Source: Lepidodermella squamata
Taxonomy: Eukaryota > Gastrotricha
Direction of reading: 5' to 3'
Assembly (NCBI GenBank): GCA_047495785.1
Contig: JBLDXI010000025.1
Span: 1,178,001 to 1,242,000, forward strand
Length of the DNA stretch: 64,000 nt
In this document: positions 1 through 12,528 of the stretch, one piece after another
Layout of the letters: every line of letters begins with the position of its first letter
Numbering within the stretch: the first letter of the stretch is position 1
Notes under the pieces: model-generated
Database searches by the model: none
What the model was told of the DNA's origin: nothing
What the model saw: only the letters and a program-made list of their open reading frames with translations
Position numbers and translations under genes: made by a program

Positions 1-577
1 AATCCGCCACGGACCATCTCTCAGAGAAATTTGAATCCTCTCAACGGGAATAATGATGCGGATGCGAAAACAGCATTTTTATAAAATGGGAATATTCGAT
101 AAAAATAGTAAATAGTAAAATAGTTTTCACTGCCAATTTATTTGTCCGAATGTAATATCATCCCACGAGGATTTCAAGGGAGTTGAAATGTGAAAACTGC
201 GTAAAAAAATGTATCGTAGATAACGAAGACACTGTCTTCTTTTTTCAAAGGGTATTTCCAGAAAATTCAATTGCTCGCCTGCCAAGATCAATGCAAAACA
301 TGCCTTAAATTCTTAGAATAGGTCTAACCCTGCCCTTTATTTCGGTCATACATTTTAATTCGGTATTAAGGTAGTAATAAAATGCGAGACCAAAAATATT
401 GGCAAGCAATTTCCAAATAAGAAGCTAAAATTCAAAAAATCCTTGGAAATATTGAAAAAAATCGAGGCGTAAAACCATCACAATCTGTTTATTGAGCCTT
501 ACTACACAAATCGAACAAACAAAACATAAAAATGAAAAACACAAATCGAATTACAGTTTTACACACAGGCTAGAGTT
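1..577. other. 3' flank of ILF2, no gene seen
   Basis: This is AT-rich sequence with no supported coding region. On the minus strand, an AATAAA polyadenylation signal (plus-strand tttatt at 488-493) lies about 85 nt past the ILF2 stop codon and probably ends that transcript. Nothing else is recognisable. Confidence 0.5.
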
Positions 578-3500
578 TCAGCGCTCATGTTTAACGACAA
601 CGCCAGCCTTATCGCCCGCAGCCAGCAGCTCGCCATCGCCGTTTTTATTCGCAATCAGCGCCATGAACGCCTCAACCTCCTTCTCCATATCCGGCGCCGG
701 CTCCGCGTCCTCCGCCTCCATCGCCTCTTCATCGTCACCACCTTCTTCGTCATCCTCCCCTTCCCCATCCTCGCCGGTCGCCGCGTAGAAAGCTTGTTCG
801 TCCTCCTGCAGCCACGTCATCTGCTCCTGAGCGTCGTAAGCCGCCTCGCTCGCCGTAACGACAATCGACGCGAAAATGGACATGTCAGACGCGATCGACG
901 CATCGCCCTCCAGGCCTAGCACATGCCGCCAGCCGCCGTGGGCTGTCACGCGGAGTAGCGTCTGCGCCGTGTAGGTGACTCGATCCATCTCTTCGAAGGT
1001 CAGCGCCTCGTGGGCGGAAATGCCGCTGCTGGACTGGCACGGGTCGGGGATGCCGGCGGCTCCGGGGAGGAAAATGCCGCCTGCTAGGAGTTGCAGACAG
1101 CGACGGAAGGCCGGGGCGAGACCGGGCGAGCTCCCAGTGCCGGGTTCTCCCGACCCGCTCGTAGCCGCAGTTCCAGCTTTCGCGCCAGAATTCAACGCAT
1201 GCTAAAAAAAGAACTCAGTAAGCTACGAAAACTGGTCACTGGAAAACACGAAAACTCATTTCCTTCTCAGAATTTTCCGATGAAAATGAGAAATTTATAG
1301 TTCTCAAATTAAGGTCCCTTTTCCAATTGTATGCGCTAAATCGTTTGTTGCCTTGGAAATAAGAAAATTCGATGCTTGGCTCACCTGTGCGAGCAGAAGC
1401 AGCATCCATGGGTTGAGGCCCTGCATGCCTGTGAAGCGGTGCCGCATGTCTCGCAGGATGCGGACTAGCGCTCGGACGCTGGCGTTGTTCGCATTCTCCT
1501 CAAACCACTTGACGTGGCGAACCGCGGCCAGGTGCTGCTCGACCAGCTCGCGAGTCGGCTCTACAATTAAATGGAGTCATTAAAAACAATATCAACTGTG
1601 ATTTGACATAAGATAAAATGTTAGCTTGCTCTGTGAGGCGCCTGGCTGGCTTTGCTTACGCGATTAATCAAAATAAATAAACGAAGTGCTCATTTGAAGG
1701 TAATTTCAAAGTTCAACTTTTTTCACGAATTTTCGGGGTTTTCCTGACTTAGTTGCTGTTATATGCGTTACATCAAACTGGCAACAAGATTGTTGATGAT
1801 GCCAACGTTTTTCTACTCGACATGAATCTCACACAGAACGAGAATGAGCAGACTGCTTTCGAAAGCATCAGGCAAGCTCGAAAACCATTGTGGAGCTTGT
1901 GCCGAGTTCACCGGTACGGATATGAAGTACGGATACGGATACGGCTATCAGTTGTATATCAGGCTAATGAATCGACAGATGCTGCTGGTGTTGCTCAAGG
2001 TCATGAAGGTCATTGAAGGTGATCAAGCTGAATCCGAAGAAGACTTCTTCTCTGAGGTTGGCTCCCGTGGAGAAGTTCAGAGAAAGAAAGCGAGCCATCT
2101 AGTGAGAGCACTGGTGTTGCTAATATCGCTCAAGATGAAGCCAAGGGTGCTGAAGGTCAGATCGTTTTCACTGCACCTGCTGGAGCTGTGACGGCAGGTG
2201 CGGTTGTTGGAAGCGCCGTCACGGCTGTGATCCTAATTGCCAATGTCAGAAGTCATGTCTGCACTACTAAAGACTTACTATTATCTGCCCTCACTCATAA
2301 TTACGCTCAAAATCTGCCGGAATCGAGTGTCATAGTGATAACAGTTGTTTGTTACTAATAACTATTTTTGCCTTGACAAGTTCTCATCGAAAATCCTTGT
2401 TGGCTTGACAATGTAAAGAATCACGTGTTGGCCGCCATTAAACAAAGTAGGCATGCCATTAGCAATGCCGCAACGGATGGGCTGTCGAAGATTACATCTT
2501 TCAACTCACAGATACGTCGAACTGGCCTGCTTCCCGTGACCGTGTGATAGAGAAAAATTGATTGAGAGAGCACAGGACGGCCTGGGAGACGAGATCGAGT
2601 CGCGAATATATACGCGAAAGCATTTACGAGGAACTGGAACACGATATCAAACGTTATTCATTGAATTTTATTGATGTCGTTGGAACTACGTGCGGCATCT
2701 ATTTTAGGGATACGTCTGCTTGAAGAGCGGACTCACGATGGCGACAATAACTGCTGAGCAAGCGTTCCGCAAATATCATCCAGCGTGCTCAACGTCTTTT
2801 CGACTTCGAATTGGCGATTCGGCGAGCCTTTCCCGATGTTTTCCCATCGGTCGTTTTGCCCGGGTGTTTCTTCCATCTAAGGCAAAATCTGCTGAAAAAT
2901 TCAATTCTCCCACAATTCTTTCTAATTGCGATTTCGTTCAATATGACGAATGATATTTTCGCACTACCTCCGCGAAAGAAGCGTCCGTTAAGCTGTTCGG
3001 CTGCTCGCTGTCTTAGCCTACCGACCTGTCGGGCGTATTGCGACCTCTTTTTGAGTTTTGGCGAATCGCTTCAATAATAGTGACCTTCGATTGCAATTCC
3101 TCATTCTTCAAACAATCTACAGATATTTTGTTGGGTTTTACATAGGCGCCATCGACGGATGAGGGAATTTACGAATACTTGTCGGAACACGGTTCCTACG
3201 ATGCGAAGTACGATTTCAGTAATAGTTTTTCCTCCGCCAATCGGAACTTTTATCAACATTCGGCCTTCGCCACAGAGGTCCTTACCAATTTTGGACATCA
3301 GCTGGTGGTTACTCACCGTGTTCTGAACACAAATGCTTCATCAATTCCCTAATGTGTATTACTCATATATTAGCTGAAGAATGAGACTAAGCGGTGAAAA
3401 CGTTTAGCATACGTTGCGTAGGTTGAGCTCACTCAGCTGAACTCTTTCACCAAGCGTGAATGAAGCAAAATCAACCGAACCATGAAAGATGTCACAATAC

Positions 3501-6500
3501 AGGTGAGAAGTAAAAATCAACGAATTATAACTCTTTTCTGCGCCCAAGTGACCTTATTGCGAAACTCAAAAGCTCGAAAAACAATTTATGAAATTAAAAT
3601 AGGGCATTTTTCCAGATCATCAAATGAAGTTATAATTTGAACGGTAATGCGAGCTTACGGTGAATTGAATCGTCGAGCAGGCGCAAATTTGTTGGAATAG
3701 TCGCGATAAGGCACCGCAAACTCGCTTGCCGAGTCGCAATATCGAAACCGCTCGGTGTCATGGTCGATTGGACCCATTCGTTTCGGTTAGCCAAGCGATA
3801 GTCTGCCAACAGCTTATTGCACAGGGCCGAAACAGCTTCCTCTGTCGACCGAAAACATGAATGCAATTCATTTTCATACCCGACTGAAACTCACTGGTTG
3901 GGAGGGTTCGAAGCACGGTCACAACATCAGCTTGGTTCTTCTCACGAATCATTGTCTGCGTCTTGTACGAGCCAACTTGTTTCACCTCTTCGATTTGCTA
4001 AAATAACACAGCGATTTCAAAATGCGATCGTGAAGTGGTAAAAGTTAGGAATTCAAAAAAGTTGCGGAAAGGAAAATTACATATCTGCTACCGAGAAAAA
4101 TCAGGTGTCTTTGCTGGCGTCTTTTAGTAAGAATCAGGGCTAGAAAAGTTCTTCTTCTTCCCATCACCGGCTTCAAGATAATTTGACTCGCCACAAGGAG
4201 GCAAAACATAGGAAAATTTTGGAAAAAATCCCCAAAAAAGTTATCGTTTTATATTCCAAGCAAAATTTCGACTACTACATCGAGCAATCCTGTAATTCGC
4301 CAGCCTTCCACTTCAGAGGAGAATTCGACAGTAGACGATAGTATTCGCGCTGCAATTCATCGATTCCTGATGAGTACTGATGTCAGTCGAAATATCAATA
4401 TTGTCAACGGACGAAGATGCTACCAAGATCTTACGAGGTCCTATCAAGACGATAACTTGCTCATATTACCTTCATTTGGGTTTATTTCGATAATTGGGGC
4501 TTGGGGCTATCCGGACGAATGTTCATACGAACAGTAGAATCCCAATGATTTTGCCGGTACTATCGACGCAGAAGGTTTCCGCATCGCGATCGCGATGTCG
4601 AATATATTATTTTCTGATAAATATGAGTGCTTCTAAAGCTGAAGAGCCCTTGGCATTTAGTCCCGCAGCTGCCGGGAACGTGGAGGGGTGATATTCCGGA
4701 GACATGGGGCGATAATGACACGCTGGTCGCGCTCGCTTGAGTTTACCACGTTCATGTGCTGGTCCATACCTATCACACAACACACATCTTCCCTGCCTTC
4801 GGAACTGACCTTGGCGGTGTGAAGCAACTGATCTCGCCTACAACGGAACTGATCATTACTACTCAGTCGTCAAAGAGGGTTTCCTATCGACGGACCGCCA
4901 CAAACTTTGCGAATTAATTGCATTGGTGGAAAAATAGTTCGCTTCAAGCTGGCATAATACTTTAACCGTCAGCTAGACCAGATCGTGGCCAGCTGAAGAA
5001 CGGCGCCAAGTCCAATGTTGTTATGACAAATGACAAGGCTTTTTTCCAAGGCTGTGAAATAGTTTTCCCGTCAGCTAGACGCTTGATGTGTTTCTTCCAC
5101 CTCATGAAAATCGTCAAAGAACGCTGGCGAGGCAATTGCAGAGAGCCGAAACATCAACATCGATTTACATCAGAACGAATCTGCATCATCAAGCCTATCG
5201 GTCGTCGTGGTGCCGGGCGAAAGCCAACCTACCTATTATCTTTTTCTCGTTAACAGTCATTGTATGGCCCTGGGCAAGTAAGGTACCATGGATATTCTCG
5301 CGGTAATTGAACTAGCCATTTTTTATTTAATTTTATTTAACATTTTCTTTAACATTTGCAAACTCGATTGAAAATTATGAATTCTATACAAAAAGCAGAA
5401 TCCTCGACTGTGGGGGTGGGTGAGGAACGTTCTTCGCCTGCCTTCGCCCTCTTCAAAACCGGAAACGGTACACGACGCTCAGTCTCGAAGAGGCAAAATA
5501 AAACTATTATTATTATTATTATGCTCTTTAATCGCAGAAGAACTGGGAGCGTTTAAAAATAAATTCCGAGATCTTCTAATTTTCTTTTTTCATCTAGCCT
5601 TAGTACAGCGGTTCCCATGAGGGGGGTTGCGACCCAATTTTGGGTCGCAAGGGCTTTCTCGATGGGTCGACCCGCTGGGCCGCGGGTCGCGTGGGTCGCA
5701 AGGCAAACATAGGCTTGAGAAAAAAATAAGTGATGAATGAGTGAGTGGCACGCGTTTGCAGTGGTAAAAAAGTGATGAAATTTACTTTTTATGGAATAAA
5801 TTTTTTCAATTTCATCCACACATGCTCGCATTCAACTTTCTGACGTGTATTTTACTGGCCAAGAAATTAACAGCCGGCTATTTAAGAAATTGTGCGACGC
5901 ATTCAACGTGTTACTCTTCTATACCGAAGAGGTGGCTGTCGCGGGGGAAGGTGTTGGACAGAGTCTTTCGATTGAGGGAGGAAATTCACAAGTTTCTCGT
6001 GGAAAAATAACCACGATCTTGCAGAAAGGTTCAACGGCACGAAGTTCACCCTGCGTCTGGCATTTTTAGCCGATATTTTTGGCTTTGTCGTAGCTTTGAA
6101 CATTTCGCTTCAAGGAGGAAAGAAATATGTTTTCCAGTTGCAGCAGCATGTCGTTACGTTCATCAATAAACTCCCCGTTTACCGTGATCGTATAAGCAAC
6201 AAGGAATACAAATCTTTTTCGTTCCTGAACGAAGTGGTTGTAACCTATGAAATTTCGGTTCCAAAGAAAATTCGCAAACAATTCATTTCTTATCTGGAAA
6301 ACTTGGAAAATGAGTTTCGAAGGCGATTCTCTGAAGAGCTGAAGGCCGATTACTCTGATGTTCGGTTTCCCTTTACTGTCGACCCAACTAAGTTACTAAA
6401 GTCGAGCTACTATCCGAACTTTGATCTGTTAGCCAAAGAAACCTGATTTGATATTTGATGACTACATGACTCTGTTACAAAAATGTGAGAATATGGAAAA

Positions 6501-7579
6501 TGAAGAGGTTGATTCGAAATAAAATTGCAGAGTTTTGAACGAAATAATGATGCACCCCTATACAACCTATAATAAAAAATTTGAAAAATGCACCCCCAAA
6601 ATTGAACTTTTCAAATGCCAGGGTCGCTAAAATATCTTGAAAATCACTTTTAGGGTCGGGAAATGTTCAGCCGTGGGAACCGCTGCCTTAGTACCAAACC
6701 TGGGCTGAGATTCCCTTACGACCAACCACGCGTGAATAATTTAAACTAGCAATTTTCCGAATTTTTCCGGAAATTAAACGGAATCTGCTGCAAATAAAAG
6801 ATGTTCCTCGCGAAAAATGCATAGAAATTGAGCCATGAATCACGGCGATAATCGGCTGTGAAAGAAAAATGGTTAATTTGCTTCGAGATTTTGTCCAAAT
6901 TTAGAATTATTATGATTATCATATTTCTCGAAGTAGCGTAATTTCTATTACAAAAATGTGAAGCCACTTACAGCTGGTTCAAAACTGGCGGGATTGAGGA
7001 CTAGCGCCTCGAGTTGCGAGTGAATTTTCGACATGAGCGCTGACACGTAGGCCTGGTCGGACGGCGTCGGTGTGCAGTCCTGGTTACGCTGTAGAATCGA
7101 CTCGGTTAGCGCCTTTTCAGCCTGAGCATCGACCGGGTGAACGCGTGTGAATCCGCCCGATGACTCATTGCTTGGGCCCATGCCTGGGTTCATTCCACCA
7201 GGCTGGTAATGCGGCCTAGGAAACCTTTGTTCAACAATGTGAAGCCAAATTGCAAAATTGTTTCAAAAATATGAAAAGCACAATAAAATTTAAATTCAAA
7301 AATGGCGAAAATGTCAAGAAATTTTGAAAAATAAGTTATGAAATTTAAAATCAATAAAACTCAACAAATAGATTAACGGAAAATCTGCTTGTAATTATCA
7401 CATGATGCATTTTCAAATAAAATATTTTCGCGAATATACGTGAATAGATTTTTAATTTCTCTTCATTTTGTATCTCTTTTTTCTCCATTTCTCAGGATTT
7501 TTAGAATCCGTACTATGAAGACAGCTAACCTGGCTCCGCCTCGATAACCGCGTCCGTAATAATGACCTGGTCCTCTCAT
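578..7579 (-). CDS. ILF2: Interleukin enhancer-binding factor 2 (NF45), DZF-domain protein
   Basis: NF45 pairs with NF90-type double-stranded-RNA-binding proteins and acts in nuclear RNA metabolism. Six exons, read on the minus strand: 7530-7579, 6972-7215, 3895-3997, 3659-3841, 1385-1560 and 578-1201. All junctions keep frame and give 459 residues, against about 390 in vertebrates. The start MRGPGHYYGRGYRGG is the RG-rich N-terminus typical of NF45. The DZF domain (catalytically inactive nucleotidyltransferase fold) follows, with QIEEVKQVGSY, HVKWFEENA, FRRCLQLL and YTAQTLLRV matching the family. The extra length is mostly a Glu/Asp-rich tail near residues 385-430. The intron at 3842-3894 is only 53 nt. 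The 3-kb intron at 3998-6971 and the 2.1-kb intron at 1561-3658 carry transposon remnants. An acceptor-like TTTCGCAG lies 16 nt before the ATG. Confidence 0.93.
2790..3077 (+). mobile_element. MULE-type transposase fragment (decayed) in ILF2 intron
   Basis: A plus-strand frame reads AFPDVFPSVVLPGCFFHLRQN. This matches the MULE transposase signature in which a conserved Asp region is followed by FP, then GC-FH and a basic helix. The surrounding frames are broken by stops and I find no intact terminal repeats. It is antisense to ILF2 and lies inside its 1561-3658 intron. The family call rests on one motif block; the reading-frame breaks indicate a dead copy. Confidence 0.55.
5005..5140 (+). mobile_element. 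Second MULE-like transposase fragment in ILF2 intron
   Basis: The plus strand reads VVMTNDKAFFQGCEIVFPSA followed by RRLMCFFHLMKIVKERW. This is the usual MULE layout of a TD-type acidic motif, then A...FP.A, then C-FH and a basic stretch. It is distinct in sequence from the fragment near 2.8 kb, so two different elements appear to have landed in this gene. No complete open frame or ends were found. Confidence 0.5.
5606..6685 (+). mobile_element. hAT transposon copy, ZBED5-like, with 12-bp terminal repeats and 8-bp target duplication
   Basis: The element begins CAGCGGTTCCCA at 5606-5617 and ends with its exact reverse complement at 6674-6685. CCTTAGTA flanks both sides (5598-5605 and 6686-6693), the 8-bp target duplication expected of hAT elements. 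Inside, the plus strand encodes pieces of a ZBED5/SCAND3-type hAT transposase: WLSRGKVLDRVFRLREEIHK, then ADIFGFVVALNISLQGGKKY and an uninterrupted stretch to 6446. The parts are in different frames and the N-terminal half is missing, so the copy is internally deleted and frameshifted. GTCGC-rich motifs near both ends may be subterminal transposase sites. It sits in the ILF2 intron at 3998-6971. Confidence 0.88.
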
Positions 7580-8884
7580 TCTTTTAAATTCAATTCTGCG
7601 AAATAAAACACTCTAAAAACCGGAAATGTCATAATAAAATTGAGAAAAAAGTTAACACAAGCACGTGTTGAATACGTTTAATTGACGCGACAATATCGAA
7701 TACAAGTATTTCCAGTACAAGTACGTAAATAACGTTAAATTATCAAGACATTCACGTAATTATTGAATTCACGAATAACATTTTCACATTATTTTCGAGA
7801 TAAAAATTTAGGAAATATTAAGACACAGGCAATATAACGCATCACACATCGCCGATCGATACACAACTGAATGTTAGTTTCATTCGAATTCGCTCTTATT
7901 ATTATACCAAACCACGACAAAAAATAATTCTGGCACAATCATATCATAGGTATAGATTACATCATCGTCTATAGCCATTGTTATTTTTTCAGTTGACAAG
8001 TGACTAGCTGCATCGTTGAAATTATTACGATGAAAACAAACGCGATAGAGCACACTTCGTTCTTTTCTTCCATTTTCAATCACCTTACATATTATTATTA
8101 TTAGCCGAAAAAAACGTAAAAGAATAATAATAATTTGTCTTCAATAATGCTGTTGATGTTGATGTTTGGGAAATTTTTCAGGAAATATTTGCACTTGAAA
8201 CATCAGTGGTTTAAATGTAGAGCCGAATACATAATTAGGCAGTATATTAGCAATTATATTTGAAGAAAGCAACAAGCGGCACAACATCAATTCATCATAA
8301 TATCTGGCCATGATTATTGACTATTATTTGTGTTGATATGGGCGTGTTTTTTGAAGGGTGTTATAAAAACGATCGCGTTCCAGAGAGAGAAGAAAAAATT
8401 GAGAGAGATCACAGACACAATCGGTGGACTTTTTGGCGCTACTTTACACATACCCTTCTCGTGAACGTTCTAATTAAATGAGAAAACTATAGCATCTAGC
8501 GAGTGAAAATAGCAAAATAAATTCAGGGGAAATAAAGAATGTTAGCGAAAATTCCACACTATAAAAAGGGAACAGTTCCAGCTAATTAGATGGAAAATTT
8601 GAAAATTCAAATTTCAATAATGGAGTAATTTTAAACGCCTCTTAAAATTATTCAATCCAATACAATAATTCATATTCATCAAAATTAGAATTTGTTAGAA
8701 ATTTCCAATTTTGTTTTAAATTCGTGAAATTTTATGAAATATGTGAAAAATTCGCCAGTTTAGAAGCAATACGAATAAAAACAAGAAAAAATGTGGCTAA
8801 AAGAGAAGAAGCAACGAAAAAGGCTGGCCTATCTATGTCTCAATATTTCACTTTCGTTCAAATTTATTCCTGTAAATTTATTTA
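7580..8884. other. Spacer between ILF2 and STXBP1
   Basis: This spacer holds the ILF2 5' region and the STXBP1 3' end (both minus strand). An AATAAA-type signal for STXBP1 lies just past its stop codon (plus-strand tttatt near 8876-8881). The rest is AT-rich with no convincing coding or RNA gene. The promoter of ILF2 should lie here unless ILF2 is co-transcribed. Confidence 0.4.
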
Positions 8885-11800
8885 TTACTGCATCGGCTGC
8901 ATTTGCTGCAACTGCGGCGTTTGACTCAAGCCGCGCAACTGCTCCAAAAACCGCTTCGGCGTCAAAATATGCGACGAGCCAATGACAACGTCCCAGTTCT
9001 TCGACGCATTCGCCACGTCGTAGGCGACTCGCATTTCCGACAGCGTCATGCCGCCAATGATGAAAATGATCAACCTCGGCCCGGTGCGCTGCTGTTTCGC
9101 ATCGCGGCCCCAGCCACCGCCGCCGCCAAACCGCCGCGTGCCACCTGTTGCTTGCCGCTGCATGCCGTGGAACGGGTAGATTTTCGCGTCTAACTTATCC
9201 TCGAGTACGTCCTCCATAATATCTCGCAAAAACGGGCTCCAGCGCGAGGTTGAGTACGTCTGTTCGTTCCGCTCCTTCCGGCCCTGGTTGAACAACTGCT
9301 TCGGCATGCGCCGGCTAGCCGGATCTTGCAACACGGCAACGTTCAACTGCTGCAGGTTGAACACCGTCTGCCGCTCCTCGGCCGGGATTTCGCAGTTTTG
9401 GAACAAGCGATTCAAGTTGTCCTCGGGGATGCCGCCCTTGTGCATGATGTACAGTAGGATAACTCGCAGTTTGTCGTTCATCGTATAGCCCGGCTCCATG
9501 AGGATGGGCACGACGATTTTCATCGCGTCTTTAACACGCTCGCCGTCCGCGTCGACGCCCGTTGCCAGGTCCTGTTCGACCTTGCACAGGCGGTCCATGC
9601 CGTTCGAAAACGCCGCCATGCAGTCCTCCGCCAGTTTCATGTGGGTCGTGTAGCGCGACAGTTCTTTCTGGTACTGCGGCAGTTTTTTCATGATTTGAGA
9701 CAAATCTTTCGCAGATTTTGTCTCGCCAGCGCTCATGCGGTGCGATTCAACGAAATCTTTCAGCTCCTTTGTGATTCGCCTGAAAAAATTTCGCGTTAAA
9801 TCATGAACTTCTATCAATAATATGAAATCAACTTTTTCAATAAATTTATTTTGAAATATTTTGAAAAATGTGAACTTTCATTTTTTATTCCGAATTCGAT
9901 ACATTTTTCAGCTTTCAACATTCGACACAAGTCTGGTGAATCTTTTCCCCAGTATTTTTCAAATTAAGCTATACTATTATTCAAGAAATTTGTTCTGCTG
10001 TAAGTAAGATCTTCATTATATTCCTGTTTTCATCATGGAAGTACTAAATTTTAATAATTTATATCGAATTGAATATGTCAACAATTTGAATTGGCTGGAA
10101 TTAAAATCAAAAGTTTCAATAACATTTGAATTCCCTTTTTCTACATTAATTTAAATAAAAATTTACGTCCACTTCCGCTTAAAATTGAGATCTACAATTA
10201 AGAGTTGAGATTAAAAGTCATAAGGCGAGCGAGTCCATCGATTTTAAATCTCAGTTGCAGCTACGTTCATCTGTCACTTTTTCAACCACTCTGCAATTAG
10301 GCGCCATTATCATTAGGCCACGGCTGTGTATAACTTAATAATAGCTTTCGATCAGGCGCCACGATCCACCAAAATAATCGATATCAAGTCACGCTTATAC
10401 GGCATGTACTATAGACGGCCAATTGTAAGTGTATTAAGAACAACACGCGACGGCACGCATATTAACCCAACGAAAAACTACCCCAGTGGCCCGCGCCTTT
10501 TGCATATTCGACCGAAAAGCTGGCCGCACTACTACTACTGCAGCTATGTAATGCGTAATTTCTACACTATTACTCTATAATGCTGAAATTTCTGAATATA
10601 TTTATTCATCACATGTGTAGTAATAATAAAGGCAGCGCGCGCGTGACGGAATAGCGCGACATAGAAAGCAAATACTTTTGCGGTTTTTATCGATTGCCGA
10701 GCTGAGAAACATAGCCGGACAAAAATCGATCGCAGATACTATGCGTTTACGAAATACGCATATAATAAATAATCAGAAAAATAACAAGAAGAAAAATTGC
10801 AGAAAACATTAGCGAGGGCGAAAAAGATATGGCCGTAACAAGGCTACAGGCCATATTCAATTAAAATTAAAATTAAACATGAAATTTCAAATAAATCCAA
10901 AAATTTCTCAATTTCCAAATCACAATAAATTATTGGTCTAATCAATTTCTTTGACTATTTGTAAATAAAAAATGTTAGTAAATGAAATCAGGGGCTTTTC
11001 ATAATTTGCGTACAAATTTATTAAAATCAAACTTACTGAGCTAGAACGGCAATGTGAAGGTGGCGAATTTGGGCGTAGAGTTCGTCATTTTCATCCAAAA
11101 TAACGTCCTTGACCTGCTCGTTGCCCTGCGAATTTGTCGCCTGGAACGTGTAAGTGTCGTTTTCAATCGGCAACAAATCGTAGGCCATCGCCTGGTAAGT
11201 GCATTCGTGAAGGAGCGGGGAGATGGGGTCGAAACCGCGGTCGAGAATCAACAACACCGATCGGTCTTTCTGCGGCCCTTCGCCCATGTTCGGATCGTCG
11301 GCTTTGTACGCCTCCAATTTTCGCTGCAGCGAAATGGCGAATTCGGCATTTTTCTCATGAGCACTGCAAATAACAACGAAAAAATTACATTTTTCATTGA
11401 AAAAACTTTGTATAAGTTAAAGAGCTGCGATTTCCGCCACCGAAAAGGTTCAAGATGGGTTAATAAGAGAAAAGCTTTCATCTAACTCTAAATTAAAAAC
11501 TCAGTCATAATAAAATTTTGAAATTATTTTCAAATTTATCCGGTAATTTTAGGCGGAGTTTATCAATATGAAGAATAAAATCTTTGAGGCGAATTTTTAT
11601 CCCAAAGTTAGTTTTTAAATGCAAAGCCCATTTCCAAAATTAAATTAGTAATTAAGTAAAATTAAGTTAGTTTCTCATCTAAATCCAGATTAATCAAGAG
11701 GACAGAAGTGTTTTAGCATTAGTCGGGGTAGCATAGGCTCTTGTTCACTCAGTGTCACCTTCACCTCATCAATAGAGTATCACTTACGGTTGAGAAGTTT

Positions 11801-12440
11801 CATAAAGTCTTCACACAAAATTAATGGTAATCCTCTGCAAAAATAACCCCATAAAAATGCGTTACCTGCGATAGCGAATGTTGGGATATTCGGATAAAGT
11901 AGCGCACAAAGTCGCCAGTTGTTCAGCCGAGCGTTCCAACAGCATTTGACGCGACTCGCTCACCTGCATCGTCTGGTTGTAGAAGTAGTAGAACAAGTCG
12001 GGCAGGTCCAGGTGGAAGACGCGCGATTCGTACGGCACGAACGAGATGTTGATCTCCTTCAGCGTTTTAATGTACTTCGCGGCTGGCGATTTCGAAATTT
12101 CGTTGAACAACGCATCAGGCATCGCTTCCGTCACAAAAATGTGCGCCCCGCGGTAGATTGGCCGGCGGGAGTTCATGAAATCTTGAATGATGCGCTGAAT
12201 CGACGCCTGAGTCGGAGTTATTAGGTAAATCGCTTCCAGAGCTGGCAATGGCTCGCGATTTTTCGTCAAATCTTCGACCAGGGTAATGCCCTCAGACATA
12301 ATTTCAGTCATTTTCGAGCATGATGATATAATCCGAGTCGATAATTTGTCGACGACCAGGACTTTAAACTGGTCTTGAACTTTCAACGGCCGGATAACTT
12401 CGTTCAAAATGCGTTGATTAACTGCTGATTTCAACGCCAT
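8885..12440 (-). CDS. STXBP1: Syntaxin-binding protein 1 (Munc18 / UNC-18 / ROP), Sec1 family
   Basis: Munc18 clamps syntaxin-1 and templates SNARE assembly for synaptic vesicle exocytosis. Three exons on the minus strand, 11866-12440, 11037-11363 and 8885-9779, join in frame to 598 residues, the normal family size (about 590-600). Near-identical blocks include the N-terminal [60 protein letters not shown], the LAEDCM helix, [19 protein letters not shown] and the C-terminal [12 protein letters not shown] loop late in domain 3 carries a short poly-Gly run ([10 protein letters not shown]), where vertebrate proteins also vary. The start Met is the first in frame after an acceptor-like TTTTCTGTTTAG 27 nt upstream. 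SREK1 ends only 88 bp further upstream on the same strand. Confidence 0.96.
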
Positions 12441-12528
12441 TTTTTCAGAAGAAATTTAGTAATAAATCTAAACAGAAAACAACAAATTAAATGAGCAATT
12501 TTATTGATGAAAAACGCGTGTTTTTTCT
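12441..12528 (-). promoter_or_regulatory. SREK1-STXBP1 junction: polyA signal followed by acceptor-like site
   Basis: Reading on the minus strand, an AATAAA (plus 12500-12505) follows the SREK1 stop. About 30 nt later comes a pyrimidine-rich TTTTCTGTTTAG (AG at 12468-12469), then 27 nt of leader and the STXBP1 ATG. This order in only 88 bp, with little room for a promoter, is the usual layout of a trans-spliced operon junction. No outron-type spacer motif was identified. Confidence 0.5.

Noticed and set aside
492-919. Plus-strand open frames over the ILF2 last exon
   Set aside because: They are antisense shadows of the ILF2 acidic tail and DZF end; the minus-strand reading matches the family residue by residue.
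1753-2191. Plus-strand frames with a GGATAC-rich stretch
   Set aside because: No domain, overlapping frames disagree, and the sequence lies in an ILF2 intron; a short tyrosine/glycine repeat explains the composition.
6096-6446. A 116-codon open frame as a host gene
   Set aside because: It is the C-terminal part of the hAT transposase inside the 5606-6685 element.
10326-10580. An 84-codon plus-strand frame in the STXBP1 intron
   Set aside because: No recognisable domain, no splice context, and AT-rich surroundings; likely chance.
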